From: Terriglobales bacterium
Lineage (GTDB): Bacteria > Acidobacteriota > Terriglobia > Terriglobales > Acidobacteriaceae
DNA: 64,000 nt
Reading direction: 5' to 3'
Assembly: GCA_035651995.1 (NCBI GenBank)
Contig: DASRER010000020.1
Location: 186,001 to 250,000 of the forward strand
Shown here in pieces: positions 56,328 to 64,000 of the stretch. The translations under genes and the position numbers were made by a program. The notes below the pieces were generated by a model. The model was not told the DNA's origin. It searched no databases and was given only the letters and a program-made list of their open reading frames with translations. Numbering within the stretch: position 1 is the first letter of the stretch; each line of letters opens with the position of its first letter.

Positions 56328-56790
56328 TCCAGACCTTGCCGGGTGCCGGGTGTCCCATCCTTTGCGGAGTGTTTTGCCGCGGACCAAAGGTGCGGGCGCA
56401 CTCTTGTCAACTCCCCGCCGCGTTGGATTTCAGCCCAACTCGCTCCAAACACTCGCAATAAAAACTTCCCCCGCCTTCCCATTCACCCTTTCCAATTTGC
56501 TAATGTAGAACTAGGGGGTCATGCTGAGGCTGCGCTGTTTGCGGCCGAAGTGTCTACCAGCTCCGCCGCAAACTTTGCGATGCTGATTGTGCTTTGAAGG
56601 GGCACGGCTTCAGCCGTGCCATTCGCCTGCTTGCTTGAAGTCGCGGCGCGGGAGGGCGCAGCGCGACTAAGCCGCGCAATCAGAACACTAAAACTGAAAA
56701 CAAACAGCTTAAGACCTCGGTCCTAACCCACGGCCCTGCATCAACTTGCCCGAAACCCGCTCCGCAACTGACTGAAATCATTACCACCAG
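56328..56790. repeat. Gene-free repeat region
   Basis: Contains a GTCATGCTGAGGCTGCGCTGTTTGCGG element (56518) related to 34370, and the perfect hairpin GGCACGGCTTCAGCCGTGCC (56600-56620). No supported gene. Confidence 0.55.
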
Positions 56791-56803
56791 AGGGGGGTGC
56801 CCT

Positions 56804-57244
56804 ACGAAACGGCATCGCACACTCGCGAGCCGCTGCGGCTACGTCCACATTGACGGTCGCCCTTGCGGCTCGCCGCCCGTCCGCCAAGGACGCTTCTGTT
56901 ACTTCCACTACCAGGTGAACCGTCCTCGTGCCACCGTTCCGCCGCTCGAGGACGCCGATGCGATCCAGCTCGCGCTCACCGACCTCGCCCGCGCGGTCCT
57001 CGCCGAGACCGTTGACCTCAAGCGCGCCAGCGTCCTCGCCTACATCCTCCAGACCGCCGTCTCCAACCTCAAGCGCGTCGAACTCGGCCTCCACACCGAG
57101 GAGATGACCACCGAGCCGCCATCGCTCATCCCCGAAACCGACGCCATCGACGCCGCCTACAACACCTGGACGCCGCGCGCCCGCGACAACGCCGCCAACA
57201 CCGAAGCCACCGACGTCATGCTCACCCGCCATGACATAACCTGA
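56804..57244 (+). CDS. Cys/His-motif hypothetical protein without a normal start codon
   Basis: About 146 residues: KRHRTLASRCGYVHIDGRPCGSPPVRQGRFCYFHYQVNRP carries a C-x(8)-C...C-x(2-3)-H zinc-finger-like motif. A helical domain follows (LEDADAIQLALTDLARAVLAETVDLKRASVLAYILQTAVSNLKRVE). The expected ATG is replaced by ACG (56804), placed correctly after GAGGGGGG. A later GTG (56915) would remove the Cys motif. It may be a start-codon mutant or start at ACG. The function is unknown. Confidence 0.55.
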   Translation, partial: TKRHRTLASRCGYVHIDGRPCGSPPVRQGRFCYFHYQVNRPRATVPPLEDADAIQLALTDLARAVLAETVDLKRASVLAYILQTAVSNLKRVELGLHTEEMTTEPPSLIPETDAIDAAYNTWTPRARDNAANTEATDVMLTRHDIT

Positions 57245-57416
57245 TCGCGCAATCCGCGGCCAATAAGCTCCACACGAAAGGCCGCTGTGCTTCTCGCTCT
57301 AAGCCAGCAGCCAGAAGCGGGTTTTGAAGCAGCCTTCAGCAGCTCTGCTTGCATCACAGCACCGGGATTCCCGTACACTGTGCAGGCCACTTCAGGAGCT
57401 TACGAGGAGGAAGACT

Positions 57417-57992
57417 ATGGTTCGCAATCTGCGATGGATTGGGCTGGCGCTGGTGGTGACGCTGGCCGTGACGGCGGCGAGCGCTGCGGCCATTCCCGCC
57501 GGGACGCGGCTGGAAGTCCGCATGGGCAGCAGCTTGAGTTCGGGCAGCGCGCACATCGGCGACACGTTCGAGGGCACGCTCGCCCGCGACTTGGTGGTGA
57601 ATGGCAAGACGATCGCGCGCTCGGGCGCGACCGTGCATGGCAAGGTGACCAATGCCAAGTCGAGCGGACGGCTGCACGCGCCCGGCATCCTGACCGTGCG
57701 GCTCACCTCGGTTGACACCGACAGCGGCACGCAGTCGATCCACACCTCGGCGGTGAGCCGCCAGGGCAAGAGCCACACCAAGAGCAACGCCACCAAGATT
57801 GGCGGCGGCGCGGCGGCGGGCGCCATCATCGGCGCGATTGCCGGCGGCGGCAAGGGCGCGGCGATCGGCACGCTGGCGGGCGGCGCGGCCGGCACCGGCG
57901 TGGCCGCGGCCACGGGCAAGCAGGAAGCCGAAATCCCGGCCGAGTCTGTGCTGAGCTTTACGGTGACCAGCGGGACGACCGCAGCGCGGTAG
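57417..57992 (+). CDS. Secreted protein with glycine-zipper segment
   Basis: A 191-residue protein from ATG 57417 (GAGGAGGAAGACT before it): signal peptide (WIGLALVVTLAVTAASAA), a beta-rich domain (VRMGSSLSSGSAHIGDTFEGTL... KTIARSGATVHGKV) resembling outer-membrane lipoprotein or TrbI-like barrels, then the glycine zipper IGGGAAAGAIIGAIAGGGKGAAIGTLAGGAAG and a final strand. Likely envelope-associated. Confidence 0.75.
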   Translation: MVRNLRWIGLALVVTLAVTAASAAAIPAGTRLEVRMGSSLSSGSAHIGDTFEGTLARDLVVNGKTIARSGATVHGKVTNAKSSGRLHAPGILTVRLTSVDTDSGTQSIHTSAVSRQGKSHTKSNATKIGGGAAAGAIIGAIAGGGKGAAIGTLAGGAAGTGVAAATGKQEAEIPAESVLSFTVTSGTTAAR

Positions 57993-58004
57993 GCCTGCGG
58001 TTTC

Positions 58005-58149
58005 GTCACCCTGAGCGAATCCCAGAACGAAAATAGGGGAGAGTCGAAGGGGCCCTGCTCGACCTGAAACGTCGGGTAGCGGTAGGGATCCTTCGACTCG
58101 CGCCGGTCGCGACGCAAAAGCTGCGTCGCGGGTGCTCGCTCAGGATGAC
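58005..58149. repeat. GTCACCCTGAGCGA / TCGCTCAGGATGAC inverted repeat
   Basis: Fourteen-base arms (one mismatch) enclose GAAGGGGCCCTGC and GGATCCTTCGACTC segments, which also pair in part. It lies between convergent genes. A truncated relative is at 60118-60172. Confidence 0.75.
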
Positions 58150-58160
58150 AATAAAAGAAT

Positions 58161-58613
58161 CTACTTCAGCGCCGCCAGCACCTCTTCCGCGTGGCCTTCG
58201 GGCTTCACCTTGGGGAAGACGCGCGCGATCTTGCCGTCGGGGCCGATGAGGAACGTGGTCCGCTCGATCCCCATCACCTTCTTCCCGTACATGTTCTTCT
58301 CTTTCAGCACGCCGAACTGCTTGGCGACCTTCTTGTCGGAGTCGGCGAGCAGGGTGAAGGGGAAGTTGTACTTCTCTTTGAAGCTCTTCTGGGCTTTGGG
58401 CGTGTCGCCGGAGATGCCGAGCACGACCGCGCCGGCCTTTTCGATCTTCTTGTATGCGTCGCGGAACCCGCACGCCTCGATGGTTCAGCCCGGCGTGTTG
58501 GCCTTGGGGAAGAAGAAGAGCACGACGTTGCGGCCGCGGAAGTCTTTCAGCGAAACGTTGCGGCCTTCCTCGTCGGGGACAGTGAAGTCGGGTGCTTTAT
58601 CATTGATGTTCAT
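58161..58613 (-). CDS. bcp: Bcp/PrxQ peroxiredoxin, selenocysteine-containing (TGA at peroxidatic position)
   Basis: Read through one TGA (58485-58487), the frame gives a 150-residue peroxiredoxin: MNINDKAPDFTVPDEEGRNVSL, FFFPKANTPG-U43-TIEAC48-GFRDAYKKIEKAGAVVLGISGD, FPFTLLADSDKKVAKQFGV, ERTTFLIGPDGKIARVFPKV. In Bcp the sequence is TPGCTxEAC; the TGA replaces exactly the peroxidatic Cys while the resolving Cys48 is kept. A SECIS-like hairpin begins 10 bases after the TGA. It should reduce peroxides with thioredoxin. ATG 58613. Confidence 0.93.
58456..58475 (-). promoter_or_regulatory. SECIS-like hairpin of bcp
   Basis: On the minus strand: GCGT-GCGG-GTT-CCGC-G-ACGC. Two 4-bp stems with one bulged G and loop GTT; the loop G is 17 nt after the TGA. 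The geometry is close to that of 45216-45243. Confidence 0.8.
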
Positions 58614-60000
58614 GAGGTCTCGCTCGGCCGAGGAGGGCATTGTACATCGGGCGCGAGGGGCGGTTGCGGCGGCACTGTCGCTCCTCATGCTGACGCTGAT
58701 GGCGCCAGCGCAGCGCTACGCCAAGGTCCCGGAAGGACCGCGCGCGGTCGCTGTCCTGGTGTGGCGAAGCGACGGGACCACGGCAAGCGGGAAGCCAAAG
58801 CCGGTAGCGCCGTTCCTGGTGCCGGTGACGTTCTACTATCAGAAGCGCTTTTTCGACGCCGGGCTGTACAAGGCCACGCCGCGTCCGATGGCGATCGAGC
58901 CCGAAACGGTTTACGAAGCGCAGCGCACCGGCGAGCCGGTGGGACTGTTCACGGTAAACGAGGCGGTGCGCACCGACGGCACGTGGATGGCGAACGGCCG
59001 CTACCGGGACACCACCATCCCCGAGGCGCCGAAGAAGAAAAGCTACGACGCGGGCAAGGACACCGACGAAGGTCCGCCCAAGCTGCGCTATCCGAAGTCA
59101 GGCGACGCGAAGCCGGGCGCGGAGCAGAAGCCGGCGGCCGACAGTGATTCGCCCACCACACCGAGCGCTTCTCCGAGTTCGGATTCGGGTTCCTCGGCGT
59201 CGTCCCGTTCCGGCGACGACAGCGGTCCACCGCGGCTGAAGCGGGCCGACAGCACAGCCGCGAAGGGAGACGGGGCCGCTGCGTCCCGTCCCTCGCCAAA
59301 GGAAAGCGAGAAGCGCGCGATGGCAGCTGCCGCGCCCTCGGCGAAAGGCGCAGGAGAGTTCCTGGTTGCCGTGTCGGACGCGAAGACGCCGCTGCCGCGC
59401 TCTTTCGGGTTCAGTTGGTCGCCGGAGGAGCAGCAGCGCCTGACCCGTGAAGTCCGCGCCATGGCGGCGGAAGAGATCAATCGCTACGCGGCGCAGCGTT
59501 ACGGTTACAAACCGCAGCCGGCCACGCCAACCACGCCCGCGCGCGGTGCGCGCAGCGCGTCTGCGCCTGCGGCAGCGACGGGGACGGACGGGCTGGATGA
59601 GTTCAGCGTGCGCGCGTTCGATCTCGACACCGACAATTATCCCGAGTTGATCGTTTCGGCCAGCCGCAAGCTGCCGATCGCGATTGCGGCGGGCGTGCCC
59701 GCGGCGATCCAGTCCTTCTATGTAGTGCTGGCGGTGCGCGTGGAGCTGAACCCGAACGGGACCGACAAGTTCACGCGCATGCTGACCTACAACACTGACG
59801 ACCGGCATCTGGACCAGTTTCCGCGCATGGAGCTGCTCGACGCGGTAGACGCCGACGGCGGTGGAGTGGGCGACGTGCTGTTCCGCACAACCGGCCCGCG
59901 CTGGAACCCGCAGGAGCCTTCAACCTGGGGATTCCGGCTGTATCGTCCCGGACCGGACAAGCTGGAGAAAGTGTTCGACAGCGCAGGAATGGAAAACTGA
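58612..60000 (+). CDS. Hypothetical secreted protein with Pro/Ser linker
   Basis: A 462-residue protein. Its ATG (58612-58614) overlaps the bcp start on the other strand. A signal-like helix (AVAAALSLLMLTLMAPAQ) leads to a globular part (VAVLVWRSDGTTASGKP ... VPVTFYYQKRFFDAGLY), then a long Ser/Pro/Asp-rich linker, then FSVRAFDLDTDNYPELIVSASRKLPIA and DAVDADGGGVGDVLFRTTGP, with VCBS/FG-GAP-like DxDxDG strands. No enzyme motif. Internal start codons after the signal would lose export. Confidence 0.65.
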   Translation: MRSRSAEEGIVHRARGAVAAALSLLMLTLMAPAQRYAKVPEGPRAVAVLVWRSDGTTASGKPKPVAPFLVPVTFYYQKRFFDAGLYKATPRPMAIEPETVYEAQRTGEPVGLFTVNEAVRTDGTWMANGRYRDTTIPEAPKKKSYDAGKDTDEGPPKLRYPKSGDAKPGAEQKPAADSDSPTTPSASPSSDSGSSASSRSGDDSGPPRLKRADSTAAKGDGAAASRPSPKESEKRAMAAAAPSAKGAGEFLVAVSDAKTPLPRSFGFSWSPEEQQRLTREVRAMAAEEINRYAAQRYGYKPQPATPTTPARGARSASAPAAATGTDGLDEFSVRAFDLDTDNYPELIVSASRKLPIAIAAGVPAAIQSFYVVLAVRVELNPNGTDKFTRMLTYNTDDRHLDQFPRMELLDAVDADGGGVGDVLFRTTGPRWNPQEPSTWGFRLYRPGPDKLEKVFDSAGMEN

Positions 60001-60195
60001 TTCACCGCAGAGCCGCAGAGGACGCAGAGAGACAATTCTTACCGCGGATGACGCGGATTACATATTCTTCCGCGGCACGGGACGCTCTTCGCCGGCGTGC
60101 ACGGGTCAAGTAGGGATGCTTCGACTACGGCCCTCGCTCACCGCTCAGGCCTTCGCTCAGCATGACGGTGAAGAAATCATTCTTGAGAATGTGCG
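60001..60195. repeat. Mixed repeat block
   Basis: TTCACCGCAGAGCCGCAGAGGACGCAGAGAG (CAGAGG family), ACCGCGGATGACGCGGATTA (CGCGGAT family, whose partner arm is in the 3' end of the next gene) and CTCGCTCAGCATGACGG. No gene. Confidence 0.65.
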
Positions 60196-60609
60196 TTATC
60201 CGCGTGAATCCGCGGTAGAGGTTTTCTCGTTCACGCGCTTGAGGAAGCGGCCGACGCTGACGACGGCGCGGGAGACGGTGCCGCGTCCGATTTCGTGGTG
60301 CTCGTCCCAGGCGCGGACGCGGAAGACGTAGAACTTGCCGTCCATTTGTTCGAAGACCGCTTCGGCGCGGACGAGCTGGCCGATGCCGGTTGCGGCCAGG
60401 TGCTCGACGTGAATGGCGGTGCCGACGGTGATCTCGCCGTCTTCGCAATAGGGCTGCTGGGCGACGAAGCAGGCCCACTCCATCATGCCGATCATGTCCG
60501 GCGTGGAGAGGACCGGCGGAAGTTCCGGATGGTGCTTCGCCAGCGTGTTTTCGAAGTCCACGCGGCGCTCCACCTGCGCGCGCGCGCCGACCGGGACGGG
60601 CTTGGGCAT
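60196..60609 (-). CDS. Thioesterase-superfamily (hotdog) protein
   Basis: A 137-residue single hotdog domain: DMIGMMEWACFVAQQPYCEDGEITVGTAIHVEHLAATGIGQLVRAEAVFEQMDGKFYVFRVRAWDEHHEIGRGTVSRAVV. This suits FlK/PaaI-like thioesterases; the T-x-IHVEHLAAT segment supplies His and Thr like the fluoroacetyl-CoA thioesterase family. The tail STADSRG and the stop come from an ATCCGCGTGAATCCGCGG repeat arm. Confidence 0.85.
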   Translation of the reverse strand: MPKPVPVGARAQVERRVDFENTLAKHHPELPPVLSTPDMIGMMEWACFVAQQPYCEDGEITVGTAIHVEHLAATGIGQLVRAEAVFEQMDGKFYVFRVRAWDEHHEIGRGTVSRAVVSVGRFLKRVNEKTSTADSRG

Positions 60610-60648
60610 GGGGTGAAGTTAGCAGCGCGGAAAAGAAACTTCCACCAC

Positions 60649-60724
60649 AGAGACACAGAGGCACAGAAAAGACATTGATAGAATTGAATGATCCGCGTTC
60701 ATCCGCGTGAATCGGCGGTAAGCG
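60649..60724. repeat. Half elements before mnmG
   Basis: ACCACAGAGACACAGAGGCACAG and then ATCCGCGTTCATCCGCGTGAATCGGCGG: one arm each of two families. Confidence 0.6.
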
Positions 60725-60734
60725 TTTGCTTCCG

Positions 60735-62879
60735 ATGAAGTTTGACGAACAATTCGACGTGGTCGTGGTCGGCGCCGGGCATGCCGGGTGCGAGGCGGCG
60801 ATGGCGGCGGCGCGCATGGGGCTGAAGACGGCGCTGTACACGCTGAACGTGGACCTGATCGCGCAGATGTCGTGCAATCCGGCGGTCGGCGGGATTGCCA
60901 AGGGGCATCTGGTCCGCGAGATTGACGCGCTGGGCGGGATCATGGGCGAGGTGACCGACGCGGTCGGCATTCAGTTCCGGCTGCTGAACACGTCGCGCGG
61001 ACCGGCGGTGTGGTCGCCGCGCGCGCAGTGCGACAAGCAGCAGTACCGGCTGAAGATGCGCCAGGTGCTGGAGTCGCAGCCGAACCTGAAGATCAAGCAG
61101 GCGGAGGTGGCGGACCTGCTGCTCTCGCCGAACCAACCCCAAACCACAGAGGACACGGAGGTCGCAAAGGAAGGAGTTTCAAAACCCTCTGAGTCCCCGG
61201 CGTCCTCTTCGCCTGGGGTTCACCGCCGCGCCATCGGCATCAAGTTGCGCGACGGGCGCCGCGTGGGCGCGCGCGCTGTAGTGATCACGACCGGAACGTT
61301 TCTCAACGGGCTGATTCATTGCGGCCAGCAGACGTATCCGGCGGGGAGAAGCGGTGAGCCGCCGTCACAACTGCTGGGCGAAGCGCTGAAGCTGCTCGGG
61401 TTGCGCGGCACGCGGCTGAAGACGGGAACGCCGCCCCGCCTGGATGGGCGGACGATTGACTGGTCGCGCTTTGCGGTGCAGCCGGGCGACAAGGAGCCGA
61501 CGCCGTTCAGCTTTCGCACGCGCGAGATCCGGCAGCCGCAGGTGCCGTGCTACATCGCGTTCACGACGGAGGAGACGCACCGCATCATCCGCGAGAACGT
61601 GCATCGCTCGCCGATGTACAGCGGGCAGATCAAGAGTATTGGTCCGCGGTATTGCCCGAGCATCGAAGACAAGATCGTCAAGTTCCCCGACAAGGCCACG
61701 CACCAGATTTTTCTCGAGCCCGAAGGACTGGACACGCACGAGATCTACGTGAACGGCATGAGCACGTCGATGCCGATCGACGTGCAGACGGCGATGGTGC
61801 ACTCGATTCCGGGCCTGGAGAACGCCGAACTGCTGCGCCCGGGATACGCGATTGAGTACGACGCGATTGATCCCACCGAACTGGAGCGCACGCTGGAGAC
61901 AAAGAAGATTGCCGGGCTGTTCCTGGCGGGGCAGATCAACGGAACGTCGGGCTACGAAGAAGCGGGTTGCCAGGGACTGATGGCGGGCATCAACGCCGCA
62001 CTGGCGATCAAGGGCGAGGCGCCGCTGGTGCTGGATCGGACCGAGGCGTACATCGGAATCCTGATTGACGACCTGATCTCAAAGGGAACGAACGAGCCGT
62101 ATCGCATGTTCACGTCGCGCGCCGAGTTCCGGCTGCATCTGCGGATTGACAATGCCGACCGGCGGCTGACGCCGCATGGGCGGCGCGTGGGGCTGATCAG
62201 CGACGCGGCGTGGGCGGAGCATCTGGCGAAGCAGGAGCGACTGGCGAAGCTGGCGGCGATATTGGAGACGACGAGGGTGACGGCGGAGATGGCGGAGCGG
62301 ATCGAGCAGTCAGCGCTGAGCACTCGGCATTCAGCCAGCGAACAGACGAATGGCTCCGACGAAAACCGCGCGGGCGAGGCCTCACCCCACCGCGCCAACA
62401 CCGGGCGCGGCGGCGACCCCGAGGTCGCCCGCGTCCACACGGGTGTCGTCGGTTCCACACTGGCGCAGGTGCTAAAACGACCGGAGGTAACAATCGAGCA
62501 AATGGCGCCGGTGCTGTGCGAGGTGATGCCCGAGTTCTTTGATCGGTTGTCGCCCGCCGTCTCTGCGAGCTCTGCGGTGAACACGGCCTTGGTTCGCAAT
62601 GAGCTGAAGTCGGTGGAGACCGAGATCAAGTACGCCGGCTATCTCGACCAGCAGCGCAAGTCGATCGAGCGGCTGAAGCGGGCGGAGCAGCGCGCGATTC
62701 CGGAGTGGTTCGACTATCGCGCGGTGAGCGGCCTTTCGCGCGAGATGAAGGAAAAGTTCGAGCGCGTGCGTCCGAGGACGCTAGGGCAAGCGCTGGGGAT
62801 TCCGGGGGTGACGCCCGCGGCGGTATCGCTGGTGAATGTGTATATCGAGCTGCAGGGCAGGGCCCTGAATGCAAAATGA
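60735..62879 (+). CDS. mnmG: tRNA uridine 5-carboxymethylaminomethyl modification enzyme MnmG
   Basis: A 714-residue FAD enzyme working with MnmE on tRNA position 34. FAD site [97 protein letters not shown], and the C-terminal [33 protein letters not shown]. It is about 90 residues longer than usual. Three non-conserved insertions coincide with repeats: 61142-61235, 62307-62445 and 62556-62584. The last residues LNAK and the stop lie in a TGCAAAATGAAAAATGC repeat. Confidence 0.95.
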   Translation: MKFDEQFDVVVVGAGHAGCEAAMAAARMGLKTALYTLNVDLIAQMSCNPAVGGIAKGHLVREIDALGGIMGEVTDAVGIQFRLLNTSRGPAVWSPRAQCDKQQYRLKMRQVLESQPNLKIKQAEVADLLLSPNQPQTTEDTEVAKEGVSKPSESPASSSPGVHRRAIGIKLRDGRRVGARAVVITTGTFLNGLIHCGQQTYPAGRSGEPPSQLLGEALKLLGLRGTRLKTGTPPRLDGRTIDWSRFAVQPGDKEPTPFSFRTREIRQPQVPCYIAFTTEETHRIIRENVHRSPMYSGQIKSIGPRYCPSIEDKIVKFPDKATHQIFLEPEGLDTHEIYVNGMSTSMPIDVQTAMVHSIPGLENAELLRPGYAIEYDAIDPTELERTLETKKIAGLFLAGQINGTSGYEEAGCQGLMAGINAALAIKGEAPLVLDRTEAYIGILIDDLISKGTNEPYRMFTSRAEFRLHLRIDNADRRLTPHGRRVGLISDAAWAEHLAKQERLAKLAAILETTRVTAEMAERIEQSALSTRHSASEQTNGSDENRAGEASPHRANTGRGGDPEVARVHTGVVGSTLAQVLKRPEVTIEQMAPVLCEVMPEFFDRLSPAVSASSAVNTALVRNELKSVETEIKYAGYLDQQRKSIERLKRAEQRAIPEWFDYRAVSGLSREMKEKFERVRPRTLGQALGIPGVTPAAVSLVNVYIELQGRALNAK
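61142..61235. repeat. CAGAGG-family inverted repeat inserted in frame in mnmG
   Basis: CCACAGAGGACACGGAGG at the left, CCTCTGAGTCCCCGGCGTCC at the right. Translated as [14 protein letters not shown]...[11 protein letters not shown], an interruption before AIGIKLRDG. Confidence 0.8.
62307..62342. repeat. CAGTCAGCGCTGAGCACTCGGC element in mnmG
   Basis: AGCAGTCAGCGCTGAGCACT and CACTCGGCATTCAGCC; resembles 63609-63722 (CAGCACTCAGCGGTCAGCATTCAGCC). Confidence 0.65.
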
Positions 62880-62940
62880 AAAATGCCAGAGGAAAAGTGT
62901 AATCGGGAACGGATTTTGCATTCTTAATTTTTCATTCTGA
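62867..62940. repeat. AATGCAAAATGAAAAATGC inverted repeat after mnmG
   Basis: Pairs with ATTTTGCATTCTTAATTTTTCATTC. A relative lies at 32820-32896. Confidence 0.78.
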
Positions 62941-62947
62941 ATTCGAC

Positions 62948-63595
62948 TTACGCTCTCTCGTAGGCGTGCTTGGCTTCCAGGGCCTTCAGCGCCGCGTCCT
63001 TCTCACCTTCAATTTCAGCTTTCATCTCGAGCAGGCTTGGCATCGCGGCGGCGCGGTCGCCGCCGGAGAGCGTGACCAGTCCCTCATCGGCGAGGCGGCG
63101 GGCGGCCTGCTGAAACTGGTCGCGGCTCGCGTTCAGATACTCCAGGTCAATCGGATCGAGCAGAATTGCCGGCGCATTGTCGCGCATGGCGGTCCAGTAG
63201 GTCTTGCGGCGGAGGAAGGCGTAAATGTCGTCGGGTGAAGCCTGGGCGAAGATCAGTTTCTTGTTCCTGAAGTCGTAGTGGCGGCTGGAGACGGGGACGG
63301 GCTGGCGCTTGCCGCTCTTGAGCAGCTCGAGCTGCTTGGTGTCGAGTTCTTTGCGGAGCGCGTTGACGACGGCGGAGAGCGCGTGCTCGGGAGCGAGCGA
63401 GGGCAGCGCTTCCTTAATGATCTGGGTGAGGTTCACGGCGACGTCGGCGTGCAGGCCCGAGCCGTCGTCGAGCGTGAGGCGTCCGTGGAGCGAAAACCAG
63501 TCGGCGCCGCTGGTGGAGGGGTGGAACGGCCATTCGAGCGCGATGCGGACGGGGAAGCCGGAGAGGGTGACGTAGAGTGGATTGGCGGATAACAT
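62948..63595 (-). CDS. Hypothetical protein (215 aa)
   Basis: A soluble protein: MLSANPLYVTLSGFPVRIALEWPFHPSTSGADWFSLHGRLTLDDGSGLHADVAVNLTQIIKEALPSL, then SSRHYDFRNKKLIFAQASPDDIYAFLRRKTYWTAMRDNAPAILLDPIDLEYLNASRDQFQQAARRLADEGLV, ending in a charged helix. The middle resembles a winged-helix-like arrangement (RDQFQQAARRLADEGLVTLSGGDRA). Family not recognised; function unknown. Confidence 0.7.
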   Translation of the reverse strand: MLSANPLYVTLSGFPVRIALEWPFHPSTSGADWFSLHGRLTLDDGSGLHADVAVNLTQIIKEALPSLAPEHALSAVVNALRKELDTKQLELLKSGKRQPVPVSSRHYDFRNKKLIFAQASPDDIYAFLRRKTYWTAMRDNAPAILLDPIDLEYLNASRDQFQQAARRLADEGLVTLSGGDRAAAMPSLLEMKAEIEGEKDAALKALEAKHAYERA

Positions 63596-63608
63596 CGCGC
63601 CGATATTT

Positions 63609-63721
63609 TAGCAATCAGCACTCAGCGGTCAGCATTCAGCCCTCGCGCATCCCGGCAAAAACCGTTCGCACTTTCGCCGAAAGCCGTTCGGGGGCTGAAT
63701 GCTGAGTGCCGAACGCTGCTC
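63609..63721. repeat. CAGCACTCAGCGGTCAGCATTCAGCC / GGCTGAATGCTGAGTGCCGAACGCTG inverted repeat
   Basis: Long imperfect arms around an ATTTTCGGCG-like centre (CTTTCGCCGAAAGCC). Confidence 0.75.
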
Positions 63722-64000
63722 TTAGGCGCTCGCTGCCTTGTCGTCCGACCCCAACGGCAGGAAGTACTGCGTGCCTTTGATGGGCTCGGTGAGGCGGCGG
63801 AGAAGTTCCTGCAAATCTTCGTGGCGGTCAACGAAATCGATGTCGGTGGTGTTGACCACGAGCAGGTCCGAAGCCGTGTAATGGAAGAAGAAGTGCTCGT
63901 AGGCGCGCGCGACCTCTTCTATGTAATCGTCGGAAATGGCGGCTTCGCCGGGCGCGCCTTTCTTGCGCAGGCGCTTCTTGAGGACTTCTGGAGTGGCCTG
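63722..64000 (-). CDS. Deoxynucleoside kinase, C-terminal part
   Basis: Cut by the right edge; 92 residues remain: LKKRLRKKGAPGEAAISDDYIEEVARAYEHFFFHYTASDLLVVNTTDIDFVDRHEDLQELLRRL...GTQYFLPLGSD. IEEVxxAYxxFFFHYxxxxLLVVNTxxIDF and GTQYFLPL are typical of deoxyadenosine/deoxyguanosine kinases. It salvages deoxynucleosides to dNMPs. Confidence 0.88.
   Translation of the reverse strand, partial: QATPEVLKKRLRKKGAPGEAAISDDYIEEVARAYEHFFFHYTASDLLVVNTTDIDFVDRHEDLQELLRRLTEPIKGTQYFLPLGSDDKAASA

Noticed and set aside
58006-58473. 155-codon frame over the 3' part of bcp
   Set aside because: It is in a different frame from the peroxiredoxin and partly translates a repeat.

Overview
The window looks like a chromosomal oriC-proximal region of an uncultured, GC-rich member of the Acidobacteriota. 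Three things suggest this. There is an Oar-type TonB receptor with a carboxypeptidase-regulatory domain. Secreted CocE/NonD, amidohydrolase and S9 hydrolases are abundant. The spaces between genes are filled with many families of short imperfect inverted repeats. This is inference from gene content; no rRNA or tRNA gene was seen.

Layout: 0.2-16 kb holds a TonB receptor, small secreted proteins, the PcrA helicase, a CocE/NonD hydrolase, an O-acyltransferase, an amino-acid permease coupled to a deaminase and an SGNH hydrolase, and an amidohydrolase. 16-29 kb holds an Opp-type ATPase, gyrB, mscL, dnaN and dnaA. Two small plus-strand genes and a candidate origin lie between dnaN and dnaA. A lower-GC island at 23.4-24.6 kb carries an HTH regulator, a palindromic operator, a DUF5678-like gene and a frameshifted retropepsin-like gene. 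29-37 kb is the classical rpmH-rnpA-yidD-yidC-jag ... mnmE block, followed by csp and hup. 37-64 kb holds a di-heme cytochrome, rpmE, dusB, an MBL hydrolase, an S9 peptidase, a DnaC-like ATPase, a UvrC-like protein, tldD/tldE with a toxin-antitoxin pair between them, an M23 peptidase, thiL, bcp, mnmG and the end of a deoxynucleoside kinase.

The most interesting result is two genes whose frames are interrupted by an in-frame TGA exactly where a redox-active Cys would be. One is a membrane-anchored thioredoxin-like protein with a UGTC motif (44983-45645). The other is a Bcp peroxiredoxin with TPG-U-TIEAC (58161-58613). Each TGA is followed, 17-18 nt later, by a GC-rich hairpin with the same GTT apical loop, as expected of bacterial SECIS elements. 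Both are probably selenoproteins; the first does not match a selenoprotein family that I recognise.

The second theme is the repeat load. At least eight families of short inverted repeats lie between genes, and copies also sit in frame inside conserved genes (mnmG, mnmE, dusB, thiL, the Opp ATPase, probably pcrA) or supply their C-termini and stop codons (yidD, dusB, mnmG, a thioesterase). This resembles Rickettsia palindromic elements.
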